The notes under the pieces: generated by a model
The model's database searches: none
Told to the model about the DNA's origin: nothing
The model's input: only the letters and a program-made list of their open reading frames with translations
Assembly (NCBI RefSeq): GCF_001401755.1
Contig: NZ_KQ474103.1
Span: forward strand, 5,038 to 69,037
DNA: 64,000 nucleotides
Source of the DNA: Aquimarina longa SW024
GTDB lineage: Bacteria; Bacteroidota; Bacteroidia; Flavobacteriales; Flavobacteriaceae
Direction of reading: 5' to 3'
Shown: positions 24,940-33,791 of the stretch, in pieces
How the letters are laid out: each line of letters opens with the position of its first letter
Position numbering within the stretch: the first letter of the stretch is position 1
Translations under genes and position numbers: made by a program

Positions 24940-25217
24940 TAAAACGTTTCTATACTAGGTTCTTTTGCTAACAATGGTATTACCGAATTTACAAAATCTT
25001 TATAATGTACTGATGAATGGTGTATTTCAATTGCTTTTTCATTTTCATACGCTTCATAGATAAAAAAATCATTGTCTGTAGCGAACTCTTTCAATAATTT
25101 ATAGGTCAGACATCCCTTTTCTGCATTACTTTCTGCAACCATAATTTTTGCAAGTTTCAAAAAGGTATCGACTTTATTTATCTGTAAACTTAATTGAGCA
25201 ATAACAACTTTTTTCAT
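24939..25217 (-). CDS. Antibiotic-biosynthesis-monooxygenase (ABM/YgiN-like) protein
   Basis: 92 aa, the normal length of the family. Key phrases are 'AESNAEKGCLTYKLLKE' (the 'E.GcL.Y' core), 'DFFIYEAYENEKAIEIH' and 'HSSVHYKDFV' (the conserved H..s.hf). These dimeric alpha/beta barrels oxidise quinol-like aromatic substrates or bind haem. Upstream of, and coupled to, an AraC regulator. Substrate unknown. Confidence 0.8.
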   Translation of the reverse strand: MKKVVIAQLSLQINKVDTFLKLAKIMVAESNAEKGCLTYKLLKEFATDNDFFIYEAYENEKAIEIHHSSVHYKDFVNSVIPLLAKEPSIETF

Positions 25218-25411
25218 ATGTATCTATTTTTATACTGCAAATATGAAAATCAAGATTATATTACAATTGTAAAAAAACGACATTTACCTCAGAATATAAA
25301 TTAAAAAATAATTTTATGTTAATCGCCTAAATTGTGTAACTGTTTCTATATCTGATTAATGTTATATCAAATTTATATTAAGAAATTATTTGATTATGTG
25401 TTATTCATCAT

Positions 25412-26068
25412 CTACTGTACCTCTTCCACCGTATCTCTTATCAATAGTTTCCATATTAAAGTTGCTATTATTCCTCCTAAAATTGGTGCAATTATATATA
25501 CCCACAATGCGGTTAAATTTCCTGAAATAATCGCTGGGGCTATACTTCTTGCTGGATTAAATGATCCCCCAGAAATCGGTCCTGCAAACAAAATAATCCC
25601 TGTCACTATACTGCCTATTACTATTCCTGCTACGTTGGAAAATTCTTTTTTTGCGGTTACTCCTAGAATGGTAAGCATTAAAAACAATGTTAATACCAAC
25701 TCGATAGTGAAGGATTGTAATACATTTCCTGAGGGTACTGTACCTCCTAAAGATTCGTTTTCAGGAAATAGTACTGTTAGAATAGTACTTGCCAAAATCG
25801 CCCCTGATAATTGTGCTATAATGTAGCCAAACACGTTGTTTTTGGGCATTAATTTTCCTATTGCTAAACTAATGGTCACTGCGGGATTTATATGTGCTCC
25901 AGAAATTGCTCCAAAAACATAAATCATTGCTGTAACACTAATCCCAAAAGTAGCTGCGATTCCTAATAACCCTAAACTGCCATCTGCATATTGATTAACT
26001 AGTATTGCTCCGGTTCCACAAAATACTAATACAAAAGTACCTATAAATTCGCCTATATATTTTTTCAT
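25412..26068 (-). CDS. Aquaporin / MIP-family channel
   Basis: 218 aa from ATG 26068 (MKKYIGEFIGTFVLVFCGTG). The longer frame to 26125 adds a hydrophilic leader without homology. Both NPA boxes are present: 'GAHINPAVTISLAIG' and 'GGSFNPARSIAPAI'. Six membrane helices fit the family. The Arg after the second NPA and the following Ser, rather than an Asp, point to a water channel (AqpZ-like) rather than a glycerol facilitator. The protein sits in the inner membrane. It lies behind a terminator, so it is probably transcribed on its own. Confidence 0.85.
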   Translation of the reverse strand: MKKYIGEFIGTFVLVFCGTGAILVNQYADGSLGLLGIAATFGISVTAMIYVFGAISGAHINPAVTISLAIGKLMPKNNVFGYIIAQLSGAILASTILTVLFPENESLGGTVPSGNVLQSFTIELVLTLFLMLTILGVTAKKEFSNVAGIVIGSIVTGIILFAGPISGGSFNPARSIAPAIISGNLTALWVYIIAPILGGIIATLIWKLLIRDTVEEVQ

Positions 26069-26138
26069 TTGATTGATATCATTTCTTGTTGTAAGTCTTA
26101 TGCTATTGTAGTATATATACTTCATACATTTTTTGAAT

Positions 26139-26182
26139 AAAAAAAAGAGGATAATGTAAACTCTTACTATCCTCTTTTTTTT
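26139..26182 (-). terminator. Intrinsic terminator of the HbpS/GlcG-like gene
   Basis: AAAAAAAAGAGGATA (26139-26153) and its complement (26168-26182) form a 15-bp stem with an A/T run at each side. It lies 20 bp after the stop of the minus-strand gene at 26203-26601. Confidence 0.75.
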
Positions 26183-26202
26183 ACTAATTGTATCTAGTTA
26201 CC

Positions 26203-26601
26203 TTAGATTGCTGTTGCTCCAGCTTCTGCTACAGCATGGTCGTTCTCTACAGAACTTCCACTTACTCCGATAGCTCCAATAATAGTATCGTTAGCATCTT
26301 TTATTGGTACTCCTCCAGGAAAAGTAATCAATCCAGTATTCGAATGTTCTATATTAAATAGAGGTCCTCCTGGCTGTGATAATTCTCCAATCACCCCAGT
26401 GTTCATATCAAAAAAACGTGCTGTTTTTGCTTTTTTTATTGAAATATCTAAAGAACCTAACCAAGCACCATCCATACGTGCAAAGGCTACTAAATTTGCT
26501 CCTGAATCTACTACAGCAATATTCATTTTTGTATCTAATGCTATCGATTTTTCTTTGGCTACTTCAATTATTTTTTCTGCTTGTGCTAATGTAATATTCA
26601 T
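26203..26601 (-). CDS. GlcG/HbpS-family protein
   Basis: 132 aa, full family length. It shows '[20 protein letters not shown]', '[11 protein letters not shown]', '[20 protein letters not shown]' and the closing 'NDHAVAEAG'. The family includes haem-binding HbpS and the GlcG accessory protein of glycolate loci; it folds as a profilin-like domain. No signal peptide, so cytoplasmic. Flanked by its own promoter-like box and terminator; an AraC regulator is encoded just upstream on the same strand. Confidence 0.85.
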   Translation of the reverse strand: MNITLAQAEKIIEVAKEKSIALDTKMNIAVVDSGANLVAFARMDGAWLGSLDISIKKAKTARFFDMNTGVIGELSQPGGPLFNIEHSNTGLITFPGGVPIKDANDTIIGAIGVSGSSVENDHAVAEAGATAI

Positions 26602-26639
26602 ACTTTTTTATATTTCTGTTTTACTATTTTTAAACACTG

Positions 26640-26647
26640 CAAAGATA
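26640..26647 (-). promoter_or_regulatory. Promoter -7 box for the GlcG/HbpS-like gene
   Basis: On the minus strand TATCTTTG followed by CA matches the TAnnTTTG consensus of Bacteroidetes promoters and lies 39 nt before the ATG. No good -33 TTG is seen at the right distance. Confidence 0.4.
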
Positions 26648-26715
26648 TGTCCTAAATCAAGTATCTAATTACTAATATAGCTCATAAACTTATGAAAAAA
26701 GGTCAATCAATCGTA

Positions 26716-27546
26716 TTAAACATCTTTTGGGTTAATCCCAAATTTTTGTTTAAAAGCACTACTGAAGTTTGATAGATTATTATATCCAAGGTCTAAATAT
26801 ATATCAGATGATTTTAAGTTTCCTTCTTCTAATAACTCTTTAGCTTTTAATAGACGTTTATGACGTAGCCACTTGCCTGGAGAAACATTATATTCTTTAA
26901 TAAAATAACGTTTAAATGTTGATAAACTCATATTACATAAAAACGCAATCTCTTCTAATGTAAGGTTTGTATAGCTGTTTTTTTCTATAATTTTCTGAAA
27001 GTCAGAAGTCTTATTGGATATCAGGGAATACAAATACGATTCAAACGAAGCTCCATATTTGTTAATTAGGTAAAGCATTAATTCTTCAAATTTAACAGAA
27101 AGCATACTTTCCATAAAAACTGAAGATGCTAGGTTTATAGTTGTTAATGAATTTAGATAAGAAGTAATAAAAGTATCGTTTTCAATAGTAAAATAAGGTA
27201 CTTTATCTTTAATTATGATTTCTGTTGTATGTTTTTTGAGAAATTCTTTAAGCTTCTTATCCGAAAAAAATAATAGTTTACAAAAATAAATAGCTTCCTT
27301 GTCTAGTAATTCTGTCCAGAGACAATTCCCTTTTTTTAAAAGTAAAGATTGTTCCTTATTAACTGCTACCGCAACATCAGAAAAATGCACTTGCTTTTTT
27401 CCTTCTTGCAGAAAACTAAACATATGCATATTTAGATTAACCTTAGTTTTAATAACGTCTTCAGTCATTCTAAAATCATAGATAAACAAATCAGTATGAT
27501 CAATAGTATTCTTTAAGTATATTTCTGGAATATTCTCTATTGCCAT
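26716..27546 (-). CDS. AraC-family regulator (ExsA-like N-terminal domain)
   Basis: 276 aa from ATG 27546 (MAIENIPEIYLKNTIDHTDL); the frame is open for 11 codons more. The N-terminal cupin-like sensor region ('NMHMFSFLQEGKKQVHF', 'LLLKKGNCLWTEL') is followed by HTH1 'TLEEIAFLCNMSLSTFKRYF' and HTH2 'SSDIYLDLGYNNLSNFSSAF', ending 'GINPKDV'. It likely regulates the neighbouring GlcG/HbpS and aquaporin genes; that link is inferred from position only. Confidence 0.75.
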   Translation of the reverse strand: MAIENIPEIYLKNTIDHTDLFIYDFRMTEDVIKTKVNLNMHMFSFLQEGKKQVHFSDVAVAVNKEQSLLLKKGNCLWTELLDKEAIYFCKLLFFSDKKLKEFLKKHTTEIIIKDKVPYFTIENDTFITSYLNSLTTINLASSVFMESMLSVKFEELMLYLINKYGASFESYLYSLISNKTSDFQKIIEKNSYTNLTLEEIAFLCNMSLSTFKRYFIKEYNVSPGKWLRHKRLLKAKELLEEGNLKSSDIYLDLGYNNLSNFSSAFKQKFGINPKDV

Positions 27547-27809
27547 TTTGTTCTTTTTTTGGCTTATAGCCAATATCACTTTTTATTTTTTCTTCTTCAC
27601 TGTTATTGTTATAAATGTAAAGCTTTGAAAGCATCTAGATACACAACAACTTTTTTGGTTAAACAAAAATCCTATATCTATGTATAAGCTATAAAAGGTA
27701 AAAGCATCTAAACCTAAAATTATTTTTAAATACAAAGTTAAAAAAACAATATTCAAAAAAAGTTAAATGCTTTTACCCTATTAAACTTACATTGACCTAT
27801 ACGCCATTT

Positions 27810-28439
27810 TTATATTTCTTCAAACAATAATTCTGATGGTTTTCTGATTTTAGCAAGGTTTTGTGTATGATCTTCATCATGTCTATATCCAATTGTAGCA
27901 ACCACGGATGCGTTTAATCCTTTTTGATCTAATCCTAAAATATCGTTATATTGATCAGAATCAAAACCTTCCATCGGGCAAGCATCTATTTTTAACTCAG
28001 CACAGGCAGTCAATAGGTTTCCGAGTGCTAAATATGTCTGACTTTTTAACCAACTACTAGTCTCTTGTGGTGTTTTCTCTGCTAATTTCATTTTCATAAA
28101 ATCGCTATATCCTTTTAATGCTTCTACATCTAATTGACGTTTTTTAGCTGTTAATTGAATATATTCATCTATTCTATTAGGAGTTACATCCTTATAATTA
28201 CAGAACACAAATAAATGTGAAGCATCTGTTATTTGGCTTTGATTCCAAGAGACAGGTTGTAATTGTTCTCTAATCTCTTTATTATTAACAATTAACACTT
28301 TGTATAATTGTAATCCATAAGAAGAGACTGATAATGTCACAGCTTCTTTTAATTGATCCAAGTGTTCATCCGAAACTTTCTTTATTGGATCGAATTTTTT
28401 AGTAGCGTATCGCCAGTTTAAATTTTTAATTAATTCCAT
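27810..28439 (-). CDS. NAD(P)H-dependent nitroreductase-family oxidoreductase
   Basis: 209 aa. 'NWRYATKKFDPIKKVSDE' at the start, 'SSYGLQLYKVLIV' and 'ACPMEGFDSDQYNDILGL' follow the NfsB/FRase I layout of FMN-dependent nitroreductases, whose FMN-binding Arg lies in the N-terminal 'RYATKKFD'. It reduces nitro or quinone compounds in the cytoplasm. It follows a GNAT gene by 4 nt and is cotranscribed with it and the DUF606 transporter. Confidence 0.85.
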   Translation of the reverse strand: MELIKNLNWRYATKKFDPIKKVSDEHLDQLKEAVTLSVSSYGLQLYKVLIVNNKEIREQLQPVSWNQSQITDASHLFVFCNYKDVTPNRIDEYIQLTAKKRQLDVEALKGYSDFMKMKLAEKTPQETSSWLKSQTYLALGNLLTACAELKIDACPMEGFDSDQYNDILGLDQKGLNASVVATIGYRHDEDHTQNLAKIRKPSELLFEEI

Positions 28440-28443
28440 TGTA

Positions 28444-29169
28444 TTATTTATTAAGTTGATAGTTTTGCATTATAAAATCTGTTGAGAATCCTATTTTCTT
28501 ATACATATTCTTTGCCATTTCAGAGGCTTGTAAAGTTACAATAGTCATTTCTAAATCATAAGCTTTATTCAGAATATGGTACATTATTTCGGTTGCAAAC
28601 CCTTGTTTACGCATTGAAGGAATGATTCCTAAACTATGAACTCCTGCTGTATGCTGAGATTTATAAAAAATTATAGTTCCTACTAATTCTGTTTGATAAA
28701 AAATAAGTGTATATGGTATTTTATCTATCGTTTTTAAAAGTATATCTGTACTGATAGTGTAACCAAAAGCTTGTTGAAAAGCTGTACTCCAGAGTGCTGC
28801 ATCCCTCTCATTTTTAACTACTCTAAATTCTAATTTTTTTGAGATTGTAAATGTTTGGGCTACTAATAAACTCATTCCATACTGTACTGATTTTATAGAA
28901 AATCCCTCGTTTACAATAGTTTTATTTTCTGTTCTTTTAGTATCAAAATAAGAAAATGTTAGTGTTTCATCATTATCCTCAATGATAGTTCTAACTTCTA
29001 TAAGACAAGAGGCAATATCTGTTTTAGCGGTCCAAATTCTATTAGGCCATTCTGAATTAGCTATTGAACAATAGCATATTTCATCAATTTTATAAAAACT
29101 CTTAAAAGGCTCACAGGCTATTTCCCAAAGTGAAGTAAGGTTATTGATATTTAATTGGATAGTATTCAT
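28444..29169 (-). CDS. GNAT-family N-acetyltransferase
   Basis: 241 aa. The C-terminal half has the acetyl-CoA loop 'LGIIPSMRKQGFATEIMYHI' (R/QxxGxG/A motif) and then 'IVTLQASEMAKNMYKKIGFS', the conserved end of the fold. The N-terminal 120 residues are less conserved and may bind the substrate. Same transcript as the nitroreductase (4 nt) and DUF606 protein (2 nt). Substrate unknown. Confidence 0.8.
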   Translation of the reverse strand: MNTIQLNINNLTSLWEIACEPFKSFYKIDEICYCSIANSEWPNRIWTAKTDIASCLIEVRTIIEDNDETLTFSYFDTKRTENKTIVNEGFSIKSVQYGMSLLVAQTFTISKKLEFRVVKNERDAALWSTAFQQAFGYTISTDILLKTIDKIPYTLIFYQTELVGTIIFYKSQHTAGVHSLGIIPSMRKQGFATEIMYHILNKAYDLEMTIVTLQASEMAKNMYKKIGFSTDFIMQNYQLNK

Positions 29170-29171
29170 AT

Positions 29172-29621
29172 CTATTTTGTATTAATTAAAAGAATTCCGA
29201 CAATCATTGCTAAGGCGCCTAAAGCACGTTTTATCGTAAAAGGTTCTACAGGTAAGTTTAACCATCCAAATTTACCTGCAATTAATGAAAAAAATAATTG
29301 TCCGCAAAGCCCTATAGCAATCATTTTGGAGATCCCTAATTTTGGGATCGTATAGAAATATAAAGAGATGCCTAATACACTAAAAAAGCCTCCAACACAC
29401 CATAAATACCAAGGTATCTGTTCTACCAATTCCATTTGAATGGTTTCTTTTTTTATAACTAAAACAAATAAAACACCAAATACAGTACTGCTTATTGAAG
29501 TCGCAATAACCGCTAAAATTGGTTGTTTTAATAAAGCTCCTAATTGTGTATTAAATCCAGCCTGAATAGCTAAAAATATACCTCCAATGAAGGCTAACGA
29601 ATACAATATTATTAATTTCAT
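29172..29621 (-). CDS. DMT-superfamily transporter, DUF606 (YdcZ-like)
   Basis: 149 aa with five membrane helices. 'AFIGGIFLAIQAGFNTQLG' and 'IAIGLCGQLFFSLIAGKFGWL' match the short five-helix DUF606 proteins, half-size relatives of EamA drug/metabolite exporters that often act as pairs. Cargo unknown. Head of the three-gene unit with GNAT and nitroreductase. Confidence 0.8.
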   Translation of the reverse strand: MKLIILYSLAFIGGIFLAIQAGFNTQLGALLKQPILAVIATSISSTVFGVLFVLVIKKETIQMELVEQIPWYLWCVGGFFSVLGISLYFYTIPKLGISKMIAIGLCGQLFFSLIAGKFGWLNLPVEPFTIKRALGALAMIVGILLINTK

Positions 29622-29673
29622 ACTACAAATATCAATAGATCAAATGAAGTATTCCTTTACATATGTTGATTGG

Positions 29674-30273
29674 CTATATTTTATATAAACTTTTACGTAT
29701 TCTGCTTAATTGTGTGGGAGTGATTCCTAAGTGTGAAGCTATATAATGTAGTGGGATTTGATTTTTAATAGTAGGATGTTCTTTCATAAAATCAAGATAT
29801 CTAATTTTAGCATCTTTCATTACAAGAGCAATCTCACGTTTTTCTTTATCTAGTATCCAATTTTTTTCTAGGTATGCTATATAAAAGTTTTTTAAGTCAG
29901 TATTCTGCTCAATAAGTTCTCTATACTCTTTGTAATTAAAACTGATTAGTATACAATCTTCAATAGCTTCTAAAGCAAAATTAGAAGGTTCATTTGTTAA
30001 AGCAGAAACGGTTGAACCAACAAAATCTCTTTCCAAAAAAATATTCTTATGATACATATTTCCATCTTTGCATAAAAAATAAGATACAACGATTCCTTTA
30101 TATAATATATAGATTTCTTTAGAATGATTTCCTATAGAAAGTAAGTGTTCATTTTTTTTAACATATTTTATTTTGGCAATCGATTGTAACAGCATTATGG
30201 ATTGCTCACTTACAGGATGATATGCAAAAATTGTTTTTTTGATGAACTGATTATATTCTTTTATTTCTTGCAT
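29674..30273 (-). CDS. Crp/Fnr-family transcriptional regulator
   Basis: 199 aa. The cNMP-binding-like barrel ('KKNEHLLSIGNHSKEIYILY', 'GIVVSYFL', 'ERDFVGSTVSAL') is followed by the HTH 'IPLHYIASHLGITPTQLSRI'. It has the same general layout as the regulators at 19948 and 53961. It lies 52 bp upstream of the DUF606-GNAT-nitroreductase unit and probably controls it. Confidence 0.8.
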   Translation of the reverse strand: MQEIKEYNQFIKKTIFAYHPVSEQSIMLLQSIAKIKYVKKNEHLLSIGNHSKEIYILYKGIVVSYFLCKDGNMYHKNIFLERDFVGSTVSALTNEPSNFALEAIEDCILISFNYKEYRELIEQNTDLKNFYIAYLEKNWILDKEKREIALVMKDAKIRYLDFMKEHPTIKNQIPLHYIASHLGITPTQLSRIRKSLYKI

Positions 30274-30591
30274 TTGTTTACTTATCCGTATTTATTTATA
30301 GATCTATGAATGCTATATTTCATATAAAAACTTATATGATATTCTTACCTTATTTTTTATGTTTCAGTGCTTTTTTTAGATATTTCTATAGTACTCCTAT
30401 AATTATCTTTTCTGTACCTAATTCTTTTGTAGATCGCTCCCAAAATTACATTTTTTTTGAACTTTTATCCTTTTTTGATCTTATATAAAAATTAAAATAT
30501 GGATACTACATAACTACAATCCAATAAACTTCATCTATTTTCTTTACTATACTATGCTTTTGTGTAGTTTTGCATTTTTAAAGAAAATAAT
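30274..30591. other. Divergent promoter region of Crp/Fnr and ABC-F genes
   Basis: 318 bp without a credible gene. A 60-codon plus-strand ORF (30306-30488) is rich in Phe/Ile and looks like chance in AT-rich DNA. The only feature seen is the promoter-like box at 30565-30572. Confidence 0.4.
30565..30572 (+). promoter_or_regulatory. Promoter -7 box for the ABC-F gene
   Basis: TAGTTTTG fits TAnnTTTG and ends 20 nt before the ATG at 30592. The -33 region is T-rich but lacks a clear TTTG. Confidence 0.4.
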
Positions 30592-32229
30592 ATGATTTCT
30601 GTAGATGGTATTGCCGTAGAATTTAGTGGAGAGTCCTTATTTAGTAATGTATCTTTTGTGATTAATGAAAATGATAAAATTGCCTTAATGGGTAAGAATG
30701 GTGCTGGTAAATCTACGATGATGAAAATCATTGCTGGGGTACAAAAAGCTACAAGAGGTCATATTAGATATCCTAAAGAAGCGGTAATTGCATATTTACC
30801 TCAGCATTTATTAACTGATGATAACTGCACGGTATTCGAAGAGGCATCAAAAGCTTTTAGTCATATCACCAGTATGCAACAAGAAATGGATCTCCTTAAT
30901 AAAGAACTAGAAACCCGAACTGATTACGAATCAAAGGAGTATATGGATATTATCCAAAAGGTAACTGATCTAGGTGAAAAATTCTATGCTATTGAAGATG
31001 TAAATTATGATGCCGAAATAGAAAAAGCATTACAGGGATTAGGATTTAAAAGAGAAGATTTTACTCGTGCTACCAGTGAGTTTAGTGGTGGATGGCGTAT
31101 GCGTATCGAATTGGCTAAGATTTTATTACAAAAACCTGATCTCATATTACTAGATGAGCCTACCAACCATGTAGATATAGAATCTGTAATTTGGCTTGAA
31201 GATTTTTTAATCAATAAAGCAAAGGCGGTAATTGTTATCTCGCATGATAAAGCATTTATTGATAATATTACCAACCGTACTATAGAAGTAACAATGGGTA
31301 AGATCTATGATTATAAGGCTAATTATTCGCATTATCTTCAGCTAAGAGAAGATCGACGTGTACACCAGATCAAAGCATATCAAGAACAACAAAAATTTAT
31401 TGCTGATACCAGAGATTTTATAGACCGGTTTAAGGGTACCTATTCTAAAACCAATCAAGTAAACTCTAGAGAACGTATGCTAGAGAAGTTACAGATCATA
31501 GAAATCGATGAGATTGATACAAGTGCTTTAAAACTTCGTTTTCCGCCTGCTATGAGATCTGGAGATTACCCTGTGATTGCTAAAGAATTATCAAAAAGCT
31601 ATGAGGATCATATCGTTTTCAAAAATGCAAACTTGTCCATTTCTAGAGGAGAGAAAGTATCTTTTGTAGGTCGTAATGGCGAGGGAAAATCAACTATGAT
31701 CAAAGCAATTATGGGAGAAATTGATTTTGAAGGAGAATGTACACTAGGGCACAATGCTAAAATCGGGTATTTTGCTCAGAATCAAGCATCTTTATTAGAT
31801 CCTAATCTCACTGTTTTTCAAACAGTGGATGAAGTTGCTAAAGGAGATGTTAGAACACAGATTAAAAATATTCTTGGTCAGTTTATGTTTAGTGGTGATC
31901 ATATCGATAAAAAAGTAGCTGTACTTTCTGGTGGAGAAAAAACACGATTGGCAATGGTAAAACTACTACTAGAGCCTGTCAATGTATTAATCCTCGATGA
32001 GCCAACCAACCACCTAGATATTAAATCTAAAGACGTACTAAAAGAAGCCCTATTAGCATTTGATGGTACATTAATACTAGTCTCTCATGATAGGGATTTT
32101 CTACAAGGATTGTCTCAGAAAGTATTTGAATTTAAAAACAAAAGAGTAATTGAACATTTCGAAACTATAGATGATTTCCTTATCCGAAATAGAATAGAAA
32201 ACCTAAAACAGATTGATTTAAAAGAGTAA
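30592..32229 (+). CDS. ABC-F family ATPase (translation factor type)
   Basis: 545 aa with two ABC domains and no membrane part. Domain 1: Walker A 'GKNGAGKST' (about 34), signature 'FSGGW' (about 165), Walker B 'LILLDEPTNHVD'. Domain 2: 'GRNGEGKST' (about 360), 'LSGGEKTR', 'VLILDEPTNHLD'. The two are joined by the basic helical linker ('YEQQKFIADTRDFIDRFKG'-like, with 'SKTNQVNSRERMLEKL') that inserts into the ribosome in EttA/YbiT/Uup relatives. Acts on ribosomes in the cytoplasm; a housekeeping rather than antibiotic-resistance member is more likely. Monocistronic. Confidence 0.9.
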   Translation: MISVDGIAVEFSGESLFSNVSFVINENDKIALMGKNGAGKSTMMKIIAGVQKATRGHIRYPKEAVIAYLPQHLLTDDNCTVFEEASKAFSHITSMQQEMDLLNKELETRTDYESKEYMDIIQKVTDLGEKFYAIEDVNYDAEIEKALQGLGFKREDFTRATSEFSGGWRMRIELAKILLQKPDLILLDEPTNHVDIESVIWLEDFLINKAKAVIVISHDKAFIDNITNRTIEVTMGKIYDYKANYSHYLQLREDRRVHQIKAYQEQQKFIADTRDFIDRFKGTYSKTNQVNSRERMLEKLQIIEIDEIDTSALKLRFPPAMRSGDYPVIAKELSKSYEDHIVFKNANLSISRGEKVSFVGRNGEGKSTMIKAIMGEIDFEGECTLGHNAKIGYFAQNQASLLDPNLTVFQTVDEVAKGDVRTQIKNILGQFMFSGDHIDKKVAVLSGGEKTRLAMVKLLLEPVNVLILDEPTNHLDIKSKDVLKEALLAFDGTLILVSHDRDFLQGLSQKVFEFKNKRVIEHFETIDDFLIRNRIENLKQIDLKE

Positions 32230-32478
32230 TACTACAGGGTTAATTGTTTGTCTTTATGTACACTTAGTAATTCTATCATTATTACATTTATAGAACTTAT
32301 CTATTGATTCTTTAAATAGTGAAAGTAAGTGCATATATCGGTAGGATACTTTTTGGTTCTACAATCTCTACAGTGTGTTCTGCTATACAAGAAAATCTAT
32401 CGGTGTATTACAAAAATTACAATCATCGTTAAAAAGGACAATCTGGTTTCTATCCATACTAGACTACCTTATATAAAC

Positions 32479-33237
32479 TCATCTTTGATTCTGGTATGCC
32501 TGTATTGCTTTTTCAATACTTGTAATCATATATAACAAAAAACTTAACAAAATTGTAACTCCTAAAATAATATCTGAACTAGCAAAAATTAAATATATAA
32601 ACTGCAAATTTATAACGATTAACAATCCCAATAAGCAGACGAATAGTGTGCTTCTCTCCATAATAGAGAGTGTTTTTCTTTGATATATATTTACTCCTAC
32701 TAAAACCATGGTAATAGAACCTATAAAATTGATATAAAAACCTTCTTCATTTAGCAAAGAAATAGAAAGTACTGTTAGCATAAGAATTACAATTGGTAAG
32801 ATTATATTAGGAAATAATCTTGCTACCATTGAGGTCTTTATAGAATTCGATTTTACCAATACAAGTCCCTTTAGCGTATCATATTCATATACTAGTACTA
32901 GTATATTAAGCAAGAGTATAAAAGTATTAACATATGGAGTTCCTGGCCACTGCTGTGATATGGTTACACTAATTATTCCTAAATTCATTGGGATTAAACC
33001 AATCAACCCTAGTAATGAAAAACGCTGTGTTAATACTAATACCCCAAAAATAACTTGCGATATTACAATTAAATATCCAAACCCTTCTAAGTCATATTCT
33101 GATAGTGTAGTAATCAAATCCGGAGGACCTATAAATTGCCCAAAACTACCTCCTGAGAGTTTACATAATCCTGATGAAAAAAAGGTAAACCCTAAAAAAA
33201 GGCGTATTAAAAGCGTTGTAAAATCTTTATTTGTCAT
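32479..33237 (-). CDS. DoxX/MauE-like membrane protein
   Basis: 252 aa from ATG 33237 (MTNKDFTTLLIRLFLGFTFF); the open frame upstream is basic and unlikely to be translated. The N-terminal half has the DoxX pattern 'IRLFLGFTFFSSGLCKL' and 'GYLIVISQVIFGVLVLTQRF'. Eight hydrophobic segments in all, more than the usual four, so it may be a DoxX domain plus an extra four-helix part. Inner membrane; DoxX-type proteins are linked to respiratory or sulfur redox chemistry. No operon partners. Confidence 0.6.
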   Translation of the reverse strand: MTNKDFTTLLIRLFLGFTFFSSGLCKLSGGSFGQFIGPPDLITTLSEYDLEGFGYLIVISQVIFGVLVLTQRFSLLGLIGLIPMNLGIISVTISQQWPGTPYVNTFILLLNILVLVYEYDTLKGLVLVKSNSIKTSMVARLFPNIILPIVILMLTVLSISLLNEEGFYINFIGSITMVLVGVNIYQRKTLSIMERSTLFVCLLGLLIVINLQFIYLIFASSDIILGVTILLSFLLYMITSIEKAIQAYQNQR

Positions 33238-33791
33238 AATAAGGTATTTTACAGTATGACGAGCAGACAATATAATTGTAACTCTTCTTACTAAAAAAAT
33301 CAATAATCAATTAATTTACATCAACTTAAAACCATAACTTTAACACAATAGAATATTTCTTTTTAATTATATTTAGACACTCTAAACATACTGATCTATT
33401 AAGATTTAATTACCATCTGGGTCTGTCAATACCATACTTGCAGAACCTGTTGTTTTTTCACCTGCTTCTCTATCTAATCTAATATTTTCATCTTTCAAGC
33501 GACTTTGAATTTTTCTAACATCATTATATGATTCTAATGTACTAGTATTTTAATCTCACCCAAGGTCACATCTGATCATTACCCGAACCAAGGTAAATTA
33601 TTTAAGATAAAATAGAGAGTATCACCCTAAGCAGTATGGAGTCTCTTTCACTAGTACACATCATATAAAAAGGTATAAGGTAGGATTAACAACAAGAAAG
33701 GTGAACCGAAGTGGCTGATTCCTTCTTTTTATGATCTTCATACAGAGTATGAGGTATTGATCTCTTTTTTTTATACATCATATCTCATAGA
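33238..33791. other. Intergenic region with gene remnants
   Basis: Apart from the VOC fragment at 33406-33560, no intact gene is visible. A short plus-strand stretch around 33698-33765 reads like protein ('EPKWLIPSFYDLHTEYEVLI') but is bounded by stops and has no start, so it may be another fragment. Confidence 0.35.
33406..33560 (-). pseudogene. C-terminal remnant of a VOC/glyoxalase-fold gene
   Basis: The minus frame reads 'ESYNDVRKIQSRLKDENIRL', then 'ASMVLTDPDGN' and a stop. The 'f.DPDGN' ending is the signature of vicinal-oxygen-chelate (glyoxalase/bleomycin-resistance) proteins. Only about 50 residues remain. Upstream a TAA closes the frame, while a neighbouring frame continues as 'TLGEIKILV', so the gene is truncated and frameshifted. 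Confidence 0.55.

Noticed and set aside
30306..30488. 60-aa plus-strand ORF upstream of the ABC-F gene
   Set aside because: Phe/Ile-rich chance frame in an AT-rich promoter region.
33698..33765. Short coding-like fragment 'KWLIPSFYDLHTEYEV'
   Set aside because: Too short, no start, stops on both sides; could be chance.
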